DNA of 32,460 bases from assembly GCA_023393375.1 (NCBI GenBank), contig JAEWLI010000216.1:1-32460 (forward strand). The letters are read 5' to 3'. The DNA comes from Bacteroidota bacterium (GTDB lineage Bacteria; Bacteroidota; Bacteroidia; Cytophagales; Cyclobacteriaceae). Positions 1 to 7,737 of this stretch are shown one piece after another. Within the stretch, counting starts at the first letter, position 1, and the number at the start of each line of letters is the position of its first letter. Under the pieces are notes generated by a model. The model searched no databases and was not told where the DNA came from. It saw only the letters and a list, made by a program, of their open reading frames with translations. Made by a program: the position numbers and the translations under genes.

Positions 1-1
1 G

Positions 2-790
2 TATAAAGACGAATCTGTTTCAATGGTTTGGGACACCCTCCTTTTGACATCCGGAGCACCCAATTATGCTACGGGACTGGCCTTATACCAGGACTTTGAA
101 ATAAATAATCCTTTATGGAATAATCAAGATTTGAAAAAAGAACAAGTTCCCCAATTAGTTTACAATACCATACAAGAAGCTGATATGCCGGAACAATTCA
201 AAGATTTTTTCATATCAAGGTATTTGTATTTCGACCATTTGAGCAATGGCAATTTAACTCCCGAGGCTGATCGTGTATTTAATCAATTTCAGGAACAATA
301 TCCAGGTTCAAATTATATGACTATATTGGAAAGGGAATATGAAAAGAATATGCTGTTGGTGCCCGGGTCTATTGCACCAGAAATTACAGGTTTGACTATT
401 GATGGCAAGAGTTTCCTGTTAAGTGATTTAATGGGAAAAACAGTTTACATCGATGTATGGGCAACCTGGTGTCCACCATGCGTCAAGGAACTTCCGGTTA
501 CCATGCAGTTGGAGAAGGAACTATCCGGTAGTGGTGATGTTGCTTTTCTATATGTGTCAGTAGAAGATGACCTGGAAAAATGGCGAAACTATGTATCTAA
601 ACATAAAATGGGTGGTTACCAAATCAATGCTCAGGAAAGCTCTATTCATGAGGATTATTTAATACGTGGTGTACCCCGGTATATTATAATAGACAAAATG
701 GGTAAGATTGTAAATGTAAATGCTCCAAAACCATCTTCAGAGGAAGCCAGAAAAGAGATTTTACAAGCCATGGAAAGTACTACCTTATGA
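2..790 (+). CDS. TlpA-type thioredoxin-fold protein, 5' end outside window
   Basis: The reading frame is open from the first bases, so the N-terminus lies upstream; the first ATG at 23 is probably internal. The C-terminal 140 residues form a thioredoxin-like domain of the TlpA/ResA type: an 'APEITG...DGK' entry segment, then VWATWCPPCVKE with the redox-active CxxC pair, and later 'RGVPRYIIIDKMGKIV' with the cis-proline (VPR). Such proteins are usually periplasmic thiol-disulfide reductases used in cytochrome c maturation or envelope redox repair. The preceding 110 residues match no domain I know and resemble the variable N-terminal region of Bacteroidota TlpA proteins. No partner is visible because the upstream genes are off the window. 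The fold and redox motif are certain; the substrate is unknown. Confidence 0.85.
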   Translation, partial: YKDESVSMVWDTLLLTSGAPNYATGLALYQDFEINNPLWNNQDLKKEQVPQLVYNTIQEADMPEQFKDFFISRYLYFDHLSNGNLTPEADRVFNQFQEQYPGSNYMTILEREYEKNMLLVPGSIAPEITGLTIDGKSFLLSDLMGKTVYIDVWATWCPPCVKELPVTMQLEKELSGSGDVAFLYVSVEDDLEKWRNYVSKHKMGGYQINAQESSIHEDYLIRGVPRYIIIDKMGKIVNVNAPKPSSEEARKEILQAMESTTL

Positions 791-1280
791 TATCATGATT
801 AAAAGTTTTAAATCAAAAAGTTCGCTGCTCAATTAGTTGCAGAGCAAGGTAATTTCACTACAACCGTATTTAATTTTACATGAGAACCTGCCACATTTAA
901 GTGAGTGGGATTCATTCTGGCATTAGAGTTCCACACTCTGATATTTGCATAACACAACTTTGAGGTTAGATTGTCATACTCTGAGATCAGAGTGCCTCAC
1001 TCAGATGTAGGAATAACACACTCTGATGCTAAAGAATGGCACTCTGATATGAAAGTAGGAAATTCTTTTTCCAAAGGTATGGATTAGTTCCACCATAGAG
1101 CCAGATGTCTTTTCCGTTTTCGATCTGTTCTCTTCCAAATTTTGTTTCATGAGTTCATTAATTTAGTTCTCAGTTAGCTTGTTTCTTCATCCATGATGCA
1201 CCAGTCAATTTCACCTTTGGAGCTTTCGATAAATCCATTTAAAGTCACTACCAGATTCGATATGATTTTCCTCCTCATGA
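791..1280. other. Gene-free stretch of about 490 bp
   Basis: No convincing reading frame on either strand. It lies between two convergent genes (the thioredoxin-like gene rightward, the NmrA-like gene leftward). The middle (892-1060) is a degenerate 21-bp tandem repeat, listed separately. The remainder is AT-rich and shows no clear terminator hairpin, RNA gene or promoter. Confidence 0.7.
892..1060. repeat. Degenerate 21-bp tandem repeat (about 8 units)
   Basis: Units begin near 892, 913, 934, 955, 977, 998, 1019 and 1040. The register is exactly 21 bp apart from one inserted base between 955 and 977. The best-conserved part is CACTCTGAT, seen exactly at 934, 1019 and 1040 and with one to three changes elsewhere (CATTCTGGC at 913, TACTCTGAG at 977, CACTCAGAT at 998). 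Read in the repeat frame, the better units give heptapeptides like HSDxxVx, but stops fall in the 892 and 955 units, so this is not a gene now. An inverted copy of the core, ATCAGAGTG, sits at 986-994. Confidence 0.75.
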
Positions 1281-2120
1281 TTATTTGTTGAGTTGTGTTG
1301 ACAAGTAACTTATTAAATCTGTTGGCAGTTTAATTAATTGTTGGTCGGGTTGGGTTTTACCATCAATTACTGCTTCTGTCATTTGTATCATGTTGAAAGT
1401 AGCATTGTTACTAAAACCAACTTCCTTTAAGGTGGTTTCCCAATTTTCCCTTGGGATTTGTTGTGCCTCCACTTTTTTTCCCAATATTTTTCCAAAAGCA
1501 TCTGCAACTTCTTGTGAACTATACGCATCAGGGCCCTTAATTTCTAATATACCTCCCTGGTCTTTTAACAAAATTTCTGCGGCAAATTTCGCTACATCTG
1601 TTGGAGATATCATGGCAATTTTCAGGGTAGGAGGAAAGAAGGTGGGTAGAATACCAGTTTCCCTTACACTATCAGCGAATCCCAACCAATTACTGAAATA
1701 ATAAGCCGGGCGGATAAAAGTTTTTTCAACAGATAACCCATCAAAAGCATGTTCTAACATGTAGGACATGACAAGATTACCAGTACCTGCCGGATGTTGA
1801 GCACCTGAGGAAGACAAACCCACCAGCTTTTTTATACCTGAATCGACTAAAGCTGCTCTATAATTATTCAGGATTGCTTTTGTCTCTGAAAATACATCTG
1901 TGGAAAAAGGGTTTTCAGGTGTGATCAAAAAAACAGTTTCACCACCTTTAAAAGCTTTTTTCATGGCTTCCTGATCAAAAAAATCAGCCACTTCTACATG
2001 ACTAAAGTTCCTAGCCTTCTTTGGGTTTCTTAGAACCGCTTTTACCGGTTTATTCTGGTTTTGCAGTTCTCTGATAATGTTTGATCCTACTTGCCCGGAG
2101 GCTCCTGTTATAATAATCAT
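1281..2120 (-). CDS. NmrA-like / atypical SDR NAD(P)-binding protein
   Basis: 279 aa, beginning with the Rossmann nucleotide-binding loop GASGQVG (residues 6-12) right after the first beta strand, as in atypical short-chain dehydrogenases of the NmrA/QorB type. Later hallmarks are 'VFLITPENP' near residue 65, 'LVGLSSSGAQ' (about 98-107) and 'KTFIRPAYYFSNWL', where the RPxxFxxN pattern is typical of NmrA-like proteins. Members act either as NAD(P)H-dependent quinone reductases or as redox sensors that bind the dinucleotide without catalysis; the sequence does not decide between these. Start at the ATG complement of 2118-2120, with no strong ribosome site. It lies 70 bp downstream of the AlkC-like gene on the same strand and could be co-transcribed. 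Cytosolic. Confidence 0.85.
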   Translation of the reverse strand: MIIITGASGQVGSNIIRELQNQNKPVKAVLRNPKKARNFSHVEVADFFDQEAMKKAFKGGETVFLITPENPFSTDVFSETKAILNNYRAALVDSGIKKLVGLSSSGAQHPAGTGNLVMSYMLEHAFDGLSVEKTFIRPAYYFSNWLGFADSVRETGILPTFFPPTLKIAMISPTDVAKFAAEILLKDQGGILEIKGPDAYSSQEVADAFGKILGKKVEAQQIPRENWETTLKEVGFSNNATFNMIQMTEAVIDGKTQPDQQLIKLPTDLISYLSTQLNK

Positions 2121-2190
2121 AGCGGTTATATTTTTTTTAGGTTTAAATTAATTTTTACGGTTCACCATGGTGGATGTTTAGTGATAAATC

Positions 2191-3282
2191 TTAAAATACA
2201 ATTGGTGCCATTAGTTCGAATTCCATACTTTGTACCACATTTCCATTGATCAAAATATCTAATTGATGCATTCCACTATAATGTTTTCTAGTAGTCAGGT
2301 CGCGAAATAAATGAGTTTTCTGGATTTGCACCACTTGTCCGGAAAACAGGTCTATTTCTTTCAATTTGAATACCTTTGGCCACCGTTCACCTGATTTTTT
2401 GCAATAATGAATTTGATAATCCACAATGAGTTTTTGTACTTTATCACTACTTGATCGGATCTTGAACGAAAATAACAATTTTTCATCTTGTCTTATATTA
2501 GCATGACTGACAGAAAAATCCTGGATCTCCAAATCTATTTGTTTGTTGCAGTCAAAGAGTGCCAAGGCTTCGGGATGGCCTTTTTTAATCAAAGTTCTGC
2601 AAGCCCTCTTTATGATCCATGAAGTATGATCATTTTCCAAGCCCCAGTTTTGCACCAGGTTCAACATATATGCGGGAGAATCTTTGGATATATCGTTGAG
2701 GTGATTGGCAACTGATTTTTTCACATACAGCTCCGGATCTGCTTTTAGATTTTCAAGAATTGGCCTGGTCAATTGAGGATTTTTTATGACTTCCCTGAGC
2801 TGGAATGACCATGGCAACCGGGGACGACTGCCCTCCGAAGCCAGTCTTCTAACGTGAAGATTACCACTTTCGCTCCATTTATACAATATCTTCATTGTTT
2901 TTTGGATATCCCTAGCCAGAAACTCACGAACCGCAAATTCTGATGACCCATAGGAGGTAAAATATGCCAGGGCTTCCATAGAAATATCAAAATGGTCATG
3001 CCCAAAAACTCCTACAAAATCAGGGAAAACCAATTGCGTATAGCTGTATTCCATTTGAGGAATTACCAGCATCATCAATTCTACTGCCTTGGCATAATTA
3101 TCCGGCAGATATTTTTTCAGGGTTAAAGAAGTCTGTCGCATTCTCTCGTTCAGGGATAAGTTTTCGATATTTATGGTTACATCATCAACAAATTTATCCT
3201 TTGGAAATCCTGGTTCAAGTTTGGCAAATTCCTTCGCCAGATGATTGTAGTAGTCTATATTAAACATATCTCTGAGCTCCAT
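2191..3282 (-). CDS. alkC: AlkC-type DNA alkylation repair glycosylase
   Basis: 363 aa. Residues about 10-245 are helical HEAT-like repeats. They contain the family hallmark HVRRLASEGSRPRLPW (143-158) followed by 'YVKKSVANHLNDISKD' (about 186-201). This matches the AlkC branch (COG4335) of HEAT-repeat glycosylases, which remove positively charged N3-methyl bases such as 3-methyladenine and 3-methylcytosine for base-excision repair. From memory of Pseudomonas fluorescens AlkC, the key residues are Glu156, Trp164 and Asp203; Glu150, Trp158 and Asp197 sit here with the same spacing, which supports activity. Residues about 258-363 form a beta-rich segment like the Ig-like domain found at the C-terminus of one AlkC subgroup. 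The start is the first of two nearby Met codons (MELRDM). No alkylation regulator is adjacent. Confidence 0.88.
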   Translation of the reverse strand: MELRDMFNIDYYNHLAKEFAKLEPGFPKDKFVDDVTINIENLSLNERMRQTSLTLKKYLPDNYAKAVELMMLVIPQMEYSYTQLVFPDFVGVFGHDHFDISMEALAYFTSYGSSEFAVREFLARDIQKTMKILYKWSESGNLHVRRLASEGSRPRLPWSFQLREVIKNPQLTRPILENLKADPELYVKKSVANHLNDISKDSPAYMLNLVQNWGLENDHTSWIIKRACRTLIKKGHPEALALFDCNKQIDLEIQDFSVSHANIRQDEKLLFSFKIRSSSDKVQKLIVDYQIHYCKKSGERWPKVFKLKEIDLFSGQVVQIQKTHLFRDLTTRKHYSGMHQLDILINGNVVQSMEFELMAPIVF

Positions 3283-3694
3283 CTTCTATCTTTATTATAT
3301 AAAACTGGTTCTAATTTGGGTATTAAGATTTTTTCTTGTTAGTCTCATCTGTTTTTTGCAAATTTAACCGTGCCAGTGACAATGTTATGTCAATAGGCTT
3401 AAGTTAATTGAAAGCTGATTGTTGCTTCTTGCATTATTGAAACTATACAAATTTAAATTTCAATGACAATGTGACTTACTATTTAGTAATTACGGCAATG
3501 ATGAGATAAGAGTAGTATTTCAGAGGGGTTTTTGGTTTCAGTGAAAAATGTGCAGTTTAATAATGTCGCTTATCATAAATAGCAGGTAATTTTAATACAC
3601 AGCTTTTTTGTTGGCCATAATCATCTTTTTGATGAACTATCTTGGTGTAGTAACACTTCTTAATTATATATGTGAAACAATAAATTATAGAATT
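3283..3694. other. Divergent intergenic region of about 410 bp
   Basis: Lies between the leftward alkC-like gene and the rightward small Rof-like gene. It should hold both promoters, but no good TAnnTTTG match stands out. Visible small symmetric elements are the AT palindrome AAATTTAAATTT (3448-3459) and TTACTATTTAGTAA (3475-3488, arms TTACTA/TAGTAA). A reading frame covers 3608-3694 in phase with the downstream gene, but its codons look non-coding and the better start is 3695. Confidence 0.5.
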
Positions 3695-3985
3695 ATGAAT
3701 CCCGTATATAATCCGGTATATCCCTATTATGATGACATATTTGCCAAGGAACAGAAAAAAAGTTCCAGTAAGGTAATTTATTTTGGAAATGGCACAGACC
3801 TGGAAGAAGTTAAAGGCAAAATATTGCATATTGTAAAGGAGCAGAATGGTGAATATATGGTTTTTGAAACCGGGGAGAAAGTTCGGATTGATCGGATCAT
3901 CACCATCAACGGAATACCCGGACCTGCATATGATGAATATGATCGATTTGCGCTCGCCTGCCTGGATTGTTCGATCAACAATTGA
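3695..3985 (+). CDS. Small Rof-like (Sm-fold) protein
   Basis: 96 aa from the ATG at 3695; an upstream in-frame start at 3608 adds 29 residues that look like non-coding sequence. Residues about 26-73 read as a compact beta barrel: SKVIYFGNG, then EVKGKILHIVKEQ, GEYMVFETGE and KVRIDRIITING. This order and the 'EYxVxETGE..RxDRI' signature resemble Rof/YaeO, the small Sm-like protein that inhibits transcription terminator Rho. A second Rof-like piece, the YD...LAC helix, is found at the C-terminus here (AYDEYDRFALACLDC), and a YYDDIF segment lies near the N-terminus. The match is from memory of the E. coli protein, so the role is inference; it could be another small Sm-fold protein. Stand-alone gene, no signal peptide. 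Confidence 0.6.
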   Translation: MNPVYNPVYPYYDDIFAKEQKKSSSKVIYFGNGTDLEEVKGKILHIVKEQNGEYMVFETGEKVRIDRIITINGIPGPAYDEYDRFALACLDCSINN

Positions 3986-4069
3986 GAGGTTCCATTTGGG
4001 CAAGTCAAATCTACGGTAATAAACAACAGGTGATTTTTTACAGTTATCTTATCTACAAATTTATATATC

Positions 4070-4486
4070 GTGGAATTTTTTGCGGCAGCCATAGTAGCCT
4101 TAGTATTTACACTGGTATTTTTTTATGCTTTTAAAACTAAAGGCACCTGGAAAAAGCTTTGGCCAGTTTTTATTATTCTACTGTTAGTTGTTTGGGCTGC
4201 TGCATTGTGGCTATCTCCTGTTGGTCCCATGTATTGGGGAATGGCATTGATCCCATTATCGTTTATAGGCTTGTTAATTGTTCTATTATTCACCGCAATG
4301 CCAACCTATAAAAAGAAACGCAAAAATAAAAGCACAAATTTCAGAGTATTTAGAGACAAGTATACAATACCAATTAAAAAGGAGTACGGCTCAGTTAGTG
4401 CGATTGGGATAACAGTGTGGATTTTTATCTGCCTTTTCCTCCTGGTGGTTATTGTAGGGTACTTTTTTATTGCTCCGATAGGTTAA
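4070..4486 (+). CDS. Small integral membrane protein, unknown function
   Basis: 138 aa from a GTG start at 4070; no in-frame ATG exists before residue 75, and the first hydrophobic segment begins right after the start. Four membrane spans are visible: about residues 3-21 (FFAAAIVALVFTLVFFYAF), 30-48, 54-76 and 112-137. A short basic cytoplasmic loop (KKKRKNK) follows span three. No family recognised. It follows the Rof-like gene by 84 bp on the same strand and precedes the aminotransferase-like gene by 209 bp; no functional link is evident. Confidence 0.6.
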   Translation: MEFFAAAIVALVFTLVFFYAFKTKGTWKKLWPVFIILLLVVWAAALWLSPVGPMYWGMALIPLSFIGLLIVLLFTAMPTYKKKRKNKSTNFRVFRDKYTIPIKKEYGSVSAIGITVWIFICLFLLVVIVGYFFIAPIG

Positions 4487-4695
4487 ATTTAATGTGTTCA
4501 GATTTATCTGGTCAAGGTTGAACTTACACTCCTTATTTGAAAAAAAAATTACACCAAACTTAGTTTTCTGTCCTTTAACCCGATTTCATTTAAGTGAAAT
4601 TTCTACAGCTGGTGCCCATTTTTGCATTTTCAACCAAATCTTTACTCTCCTTGTTAAACTAAAATGGGAAGGCATTTATATACAAATTATTAAAG

Positions 4696-5991
4696 ATGAA
4701 TATATTGAGAAGAAGATTTCTTGCGACTTTAGGATTGGTAACTGTCAGTGGAATTACTGGTGGGTTAATGAGCTGTGATAATATTGGCCAACAGCAATCA
4801 ACCAGTTCTAGTCCCTCCATAACCAATAATAATGGAATGTGGAATAAAATCAGATCTGATTTTAAACATGATCCCAAGAAGATCCATATGGCTGGAATGC
4901 TCCTTGCCACACATCCAAGACAGGTTCAGGATGCGATCAACCGGTACAGAGATGAACTAAACCACAATCCAGCAGCCTATGTAAATGAAAGTTTTCTTCC
5001 AATGAACGGTGAAATACGTGAAGTAGCTGCAAAATATATGAATGCCAAACCTGAAGAGGTTGCCAATACTGATTCTACTACTATGGGTACTGCTTTGGTG
5101 TTCGCTGGTCTACAAATACGAAATGACCAGGAAATTATCACTCATGAATATGATTACTATTCTACCCATCAATCTATTGAATATCTTTCTAGTCGGACAG
5201 GCGTCAAGGTAAGGAAAATACCTTCTTATAAAAATATCCATCAGGTAACTAAAGAAGAAATTGTTGATAACCTGATCAATGCAATAAAGCCAGAAACCCG
5301 ATTGGTAACGGCCACTTGGGTTCATTCCTCTACGGGATTAAAAGTACCTGTAAAGGAAATTTCGAGCCGGCTTGCTGAAATAAATGCTTCCAGGGATCTC
5401 AATGACAGGGTGATCTTTTTTGTGGATGGTGTTCATGGTTTTGGGGTAGAGGACACCCCAGTTGCTGAATTGGATTGCGATTTTTTTGCAGCGGGCACAC
5501 ACAAATGGATATTTGGCCCTCGAGGAACAGGTATATTATGGGGTCACTCACGTGCTCATCAAGATGTAAAACCCATCATTCCTACCTTTAACCAATCAGG
5601 GGGATGGGGAGGTACAATGTCACCAGGTGGATTTAAAGCTTTTGAACACGAATGGGCATTGATCGAAGCCTTTAAATTTCATGAGGAAATAGGTAAATCA
5701 AAAGTAAAGGAGCGGTTACATGCTTTTGCTCGTCAATTGAAAGAGGGTCTTGATAATATAGACAGGATTACATTAATCACTCCTATGGAAGAAAGTCTCT
5801 CATCTGGTATTGTATGCTTTGATGTAGATGGAATGCAACCGGTGGACGTAGTAAGGGCATTGCGCGAAAAGAATATTGAGGCAAGTGATACGCCATATTC
5901 TCCTACCTATGCAAGACTGACTCCTGGTATTTATAATACAGAAGAAGAAATTGAGCTTGTATTAAAGGCAGTGTATGAAGTATCACGTTAG
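4696..5991 (+). CDS. Class V aminotransferase-fold PLP enzyme with Tat-type lipoprotein signal
   Basis: 431 aa. The N-terminus combines a twin-arginine-type motif (RRRFLATLG, residues 5-13), a hydrophobic stretch and a lipobox ending at Cys27 (GLMSC), so the protein is probably exported folded and lipid-anchored. The rest is a fold-type I PLP enzyme of the class V (isopenicillin-N-epimerase/cysteine-desulfurase-like) group. FFVDGVHGFG holds the PLP-ring aspartate (Asp244) and His247; AAGTHKWIFGPRGTG holds the Schiff-base lysine (Lys270) preceded by His; a C-terminal 'YARLTPGIYNTEEEIE' segment closes the small domain. Tat export fits an enzyme that must fold around its cofactor in the cytoplasm. 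The reaction is unknown: class V members include epimerases, desulfurases and sulfur lyases. Start ATG 4696 is preceded by weak AT-rich sequence only. Confidence 0.85.
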   Translation: MNILRRRFLATLGLVTVSGITGGLMSCDNIGQQQSTSSSPSITNNNGMWNKIRSDFKHDPKKIHMAGMLLATHPRQVQDAINRYRDELNHNPAAYVNESFLPMNGEIREVAAKYMNAKPEEVANTDSTTMGTALVFAGLQIRNDQEIITHEYDYYSTHQSIEYLSSRTGVKVRKIPSYKNIHQVTKEEIVDNLINAIKPETRLVTATWVHSSTGLKVPVKEISSRLAEINASRDLNDRVIFFVDGVHGFGVEDTPVAELDCDFFAAGTHKWIFGPRGTGILWGHSRAHQDVKPIIPTFNQSGGWGGTMSPGGFKAFEHEWALIEAFKFHEEIGKSKVKERLHAFARQLKEGLDNIDRITLITPMEESLSSGIVCFDVDGMQPVDVVRALREKNIEASDTPYSPTYARLTPGIYNTEEEIELVLKAVYEVSR

Positions 5992-6046
5992 ACGGATAAT
6001 TTAAATTTTTGATGCCCTTTTTATAATTTGTTTTTACTACTCAATA

Positions 6047-6451
6047 TTAATTAAGTGGGCTACCCACTGGCACATCACAACTATGTCCTGGCTGCCCATG
6101 TGGTGGATTGAGGCGAACAACAGGTTCAGGGGCTGGAGCGGGTGCCTGATTAGTTGCCGGACTATTCAATGGACTTCCGACTGCAATTTCACATCGGTGT
6201 CCAGGTTGACCATGAGGAGGGTTCAGTTTCACCTCTGTACCAATCGGGCCTGTTGGTAAAGTATCAGCTACTGTAGAAACATTTGTGTCAGAATCCGTAA
6301 TTGATCTTTTTCGTTGTTCAATATACTGTTGTTGAAGTTGTTCCAAATGGGATTGTTGCTCAGTCCTTGTTTTACTTGATTCTTTTTTATCATTACAAGC
6401 AATCAGTGTAAAACAAGTAAATACAGTTACTACAATAAAAATTTTTATCAT
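6047..6451 (-). CDS. Lipoprotein with duplicated NPPHGQPGHxC motif
   Basis: 134 aa. Signal peptide with lipobox Cys19 (TLIAC), then a charged coiled-coil-like linker (about 25-50), then two copies of a 21-residue module at 76-96 and 114-134 separated by an Ala/Pro linker (NQAPAPAPEP). Each copy reads LNPPHGQPGH.C, then a short divergent stretch ending VGSPLN, keeping one Cys and two His. I recall this short motif near the end of many uncharacterised Bacteroidota lipoproteins; its function is not known to me. Conserved His and Cys suggest metal or heme contact, but that is inference. It is convergent with the aminotransferase-like gene (55 bp between stops). Confidence 0.75.
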   Translation of the reverse strand: MIKIFIVVTVFTCFTLIACNDKKESSKTRTEQQSHLEQLQQQYIEQRKRSITDSDTNVSTVADTLPTGPIGTEVKLNPPHGQPGHRCEIAVGSPLNSPATNQAPAPAPEPVVRLNPPHGQPGHSCDVPVGSPLN

Positions 6452-6659
6452 TACAATTTTTTTTTGGTCATTTTAAATAGATCCAATTGTGAATTATTCT
6501 TCAAAGATCCCTTATTTTCTGTTCCTCTTCTCTATTTCAAATATAAATTTATTGGATTTATTGAAACAAAGGAACTGAAAGTATAAACGCACCAGCAAGA
6601 TATTATTGTACTTTTAGGTATGGAATTACTATTAATCAGGAATAACATCGACCAACCTA

Positions 6660-6914
6660 CTAATTTCTAATTTTACGAAGAATATCCATGTGTTCTGTTA
6701 CTACTTCAATTACATCATTTACTGTATAAACCCTAATCGATTCCCATTCAGGTACAGCAATCTGAAATTTTTGTTCACAATCCATGGTAAGTTCAACTAC
6801 ATCAAGTGAATCAAATCCCAGGTCTTTAGACAACCTATCGGTTGGTGCGATTTCATCAGTCGGTGTTTTTGATATTTTAGCGATCAACTCAATTACTTCT
6901 TTTTCTACCTCCAT
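6660..6914 (-). CDS. Acyl carrier protein (orphan)
   Basis: 84 aa, about the usual ACP size. Ser36 in LGFDSLDVVEL is the site for the 4'-phosphopantetheine arm, and the surrounding acidic helix II is typical. No fatty acid, polyketide or peptide synthesis gene is adjacent, and the sequence departs from housekeeping AcpP: helix II reads 'MDCEQKF' where AcpP usually has 'ALEEEF', and the following segment is 'AVPEWESIRVYTVND'. It is therefore probably a second, specialised ACP rather than acpP. The VTT-family gene upstream is on the same strand, 109 bp away. Cytosolic. Confidence 0.9.
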   Translation of the reverse strand: MEVEKEVIELIAKISKTPTDEIAPTDRLSKDLGFDSLDVVELTMDCEQKFQIAVPEWESIRVYTVNDVIEVVTEHMDILRKIRN

Positions 6915-7023
6915 ATGAGTGAGTTTAGTGTGGGATTTTGACTTTAATACCTGAAACTCATTTTAAGGCAATACAGTTTCTTATTTTATAAGAAAAGATT
7001 AAAACAACCATTGCAATTGAAGT

Positions 7024-7737
7024 TTAATTTTCTTCATCATTTACAGGGTTGATTTTACGATCGTAGATGATATAGCCAACAAATAAAACAAGGCTTACAA
7101 GTGATGTCCAGATCAATCCTGATTTCATCCGGTCATTATTTTCTCCAAAATAGGCAATAAGAATACTTAGTGGGGCAATACCTGCTAATGTTGCTGCCAG
7201 AAATTTCCAATAAGACATGCGCAATATTCCCCCTACAAGACTGATGGCATCGTTAGAGAGGAGGGGGGCTAACCGGGTAATAATAATGGCCCAAGCTCCA
7301 TACCTTTCCACATAATATTCCATTTGTTTTTCTTTTTTACTTCCTATCAATTTATGCACAATTGCAAGACCCAGGTAGCGGCCTATCCAATAACCTACTG
7401 TAGCCGAACACATCACAGCAATTATTGATAACAAAGCACCCCATACCGGACCATATGCTAATACTGCTACAACCATCAATAATGGTGAAGGAATGATCAG
7501 TAAAAACATCTGCAAAATCATGATAATGATGATAGATATGGGCCCCCACCAGCCTAAATCACTTACCCAGCCAGAAATCCTCTGTTGATCGTCACTTAGG
7601 AGGATTTCATAAGTTTGTTTTAAAAATTGCTGAAATTCAGGAATGATAAAATAAGAAGCCACCAGGCTTCCTAAAATAATCAGACTAATGAAAAGGGGCC
7701 ATTTACTTTGTTTTTTTTCTTCTGATTCCTGACTCAT
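7024..7737 (-). CDS. VTT/TVP38-DedA family membrane protein
   Basis: 237 aa with about five hydrophobic segments (near residues 14-31, 63-95, 96-120, 150-195, 205-225). The core 'GAWAIIITRLAPLLSNDAIS' followed by 'LVGGILRMSYWKFL' fits the VTT (SNARE-associated) domain of TVP38/TMEM64/DedA-like proteins, where an Arg-Pro re-entrant loop and a following Gly-rich helix are diagnostic. Family members are implicated in phospholipid or undecaprenyl-phosphate movement across the membrane and in membrane stress tolerance; which lipid applies here cannot be read from the sequence. The start is followed by a hydrophilic Lys/Glu-rich leader of about 12 residues. Confidence 0.85.
   Translation of the reverse strand: MSQESEEKKQSKWPLFISLIILGSLVASYFIIPEFQQFLKQTYEILLSDDQQRISGWVSDLGWWGPISIIIIMILQMFLLIIPSPLLMVVAVLAYGPVWGALLSIIAVMCSATVGYWIGRYLGLAIVHKLIGSKKEKQMEYYVERYGAWAIIITRLAPLLSNDAISLVGGILRMSYWKFLAATLAGIAPLSILIAYFGENNDRMKSGLIWTSLVSLVLFVGYIIYDRKINPVNDEEN

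Noticed and set aside
892..1060. CRISPR array
   Set aside because: Period of 21 bp with no distinct spacers and heavily diverged units; does not fit repeat/spacer structure and no cas genes are present.
3557..4092. Two leftward frames (3557-4003 and 3778-4092) across the Rof-like gene
   Set aside because: Antisense shadows with no domain; the plus-strand frame has clear barrel motifs.
4494..4778. 94-codon rightward open frame before the PLP enzyme
   Set aside because: Overlaps the well-supported gene starting at 4696, has no domain and unusual composition; chance frame.
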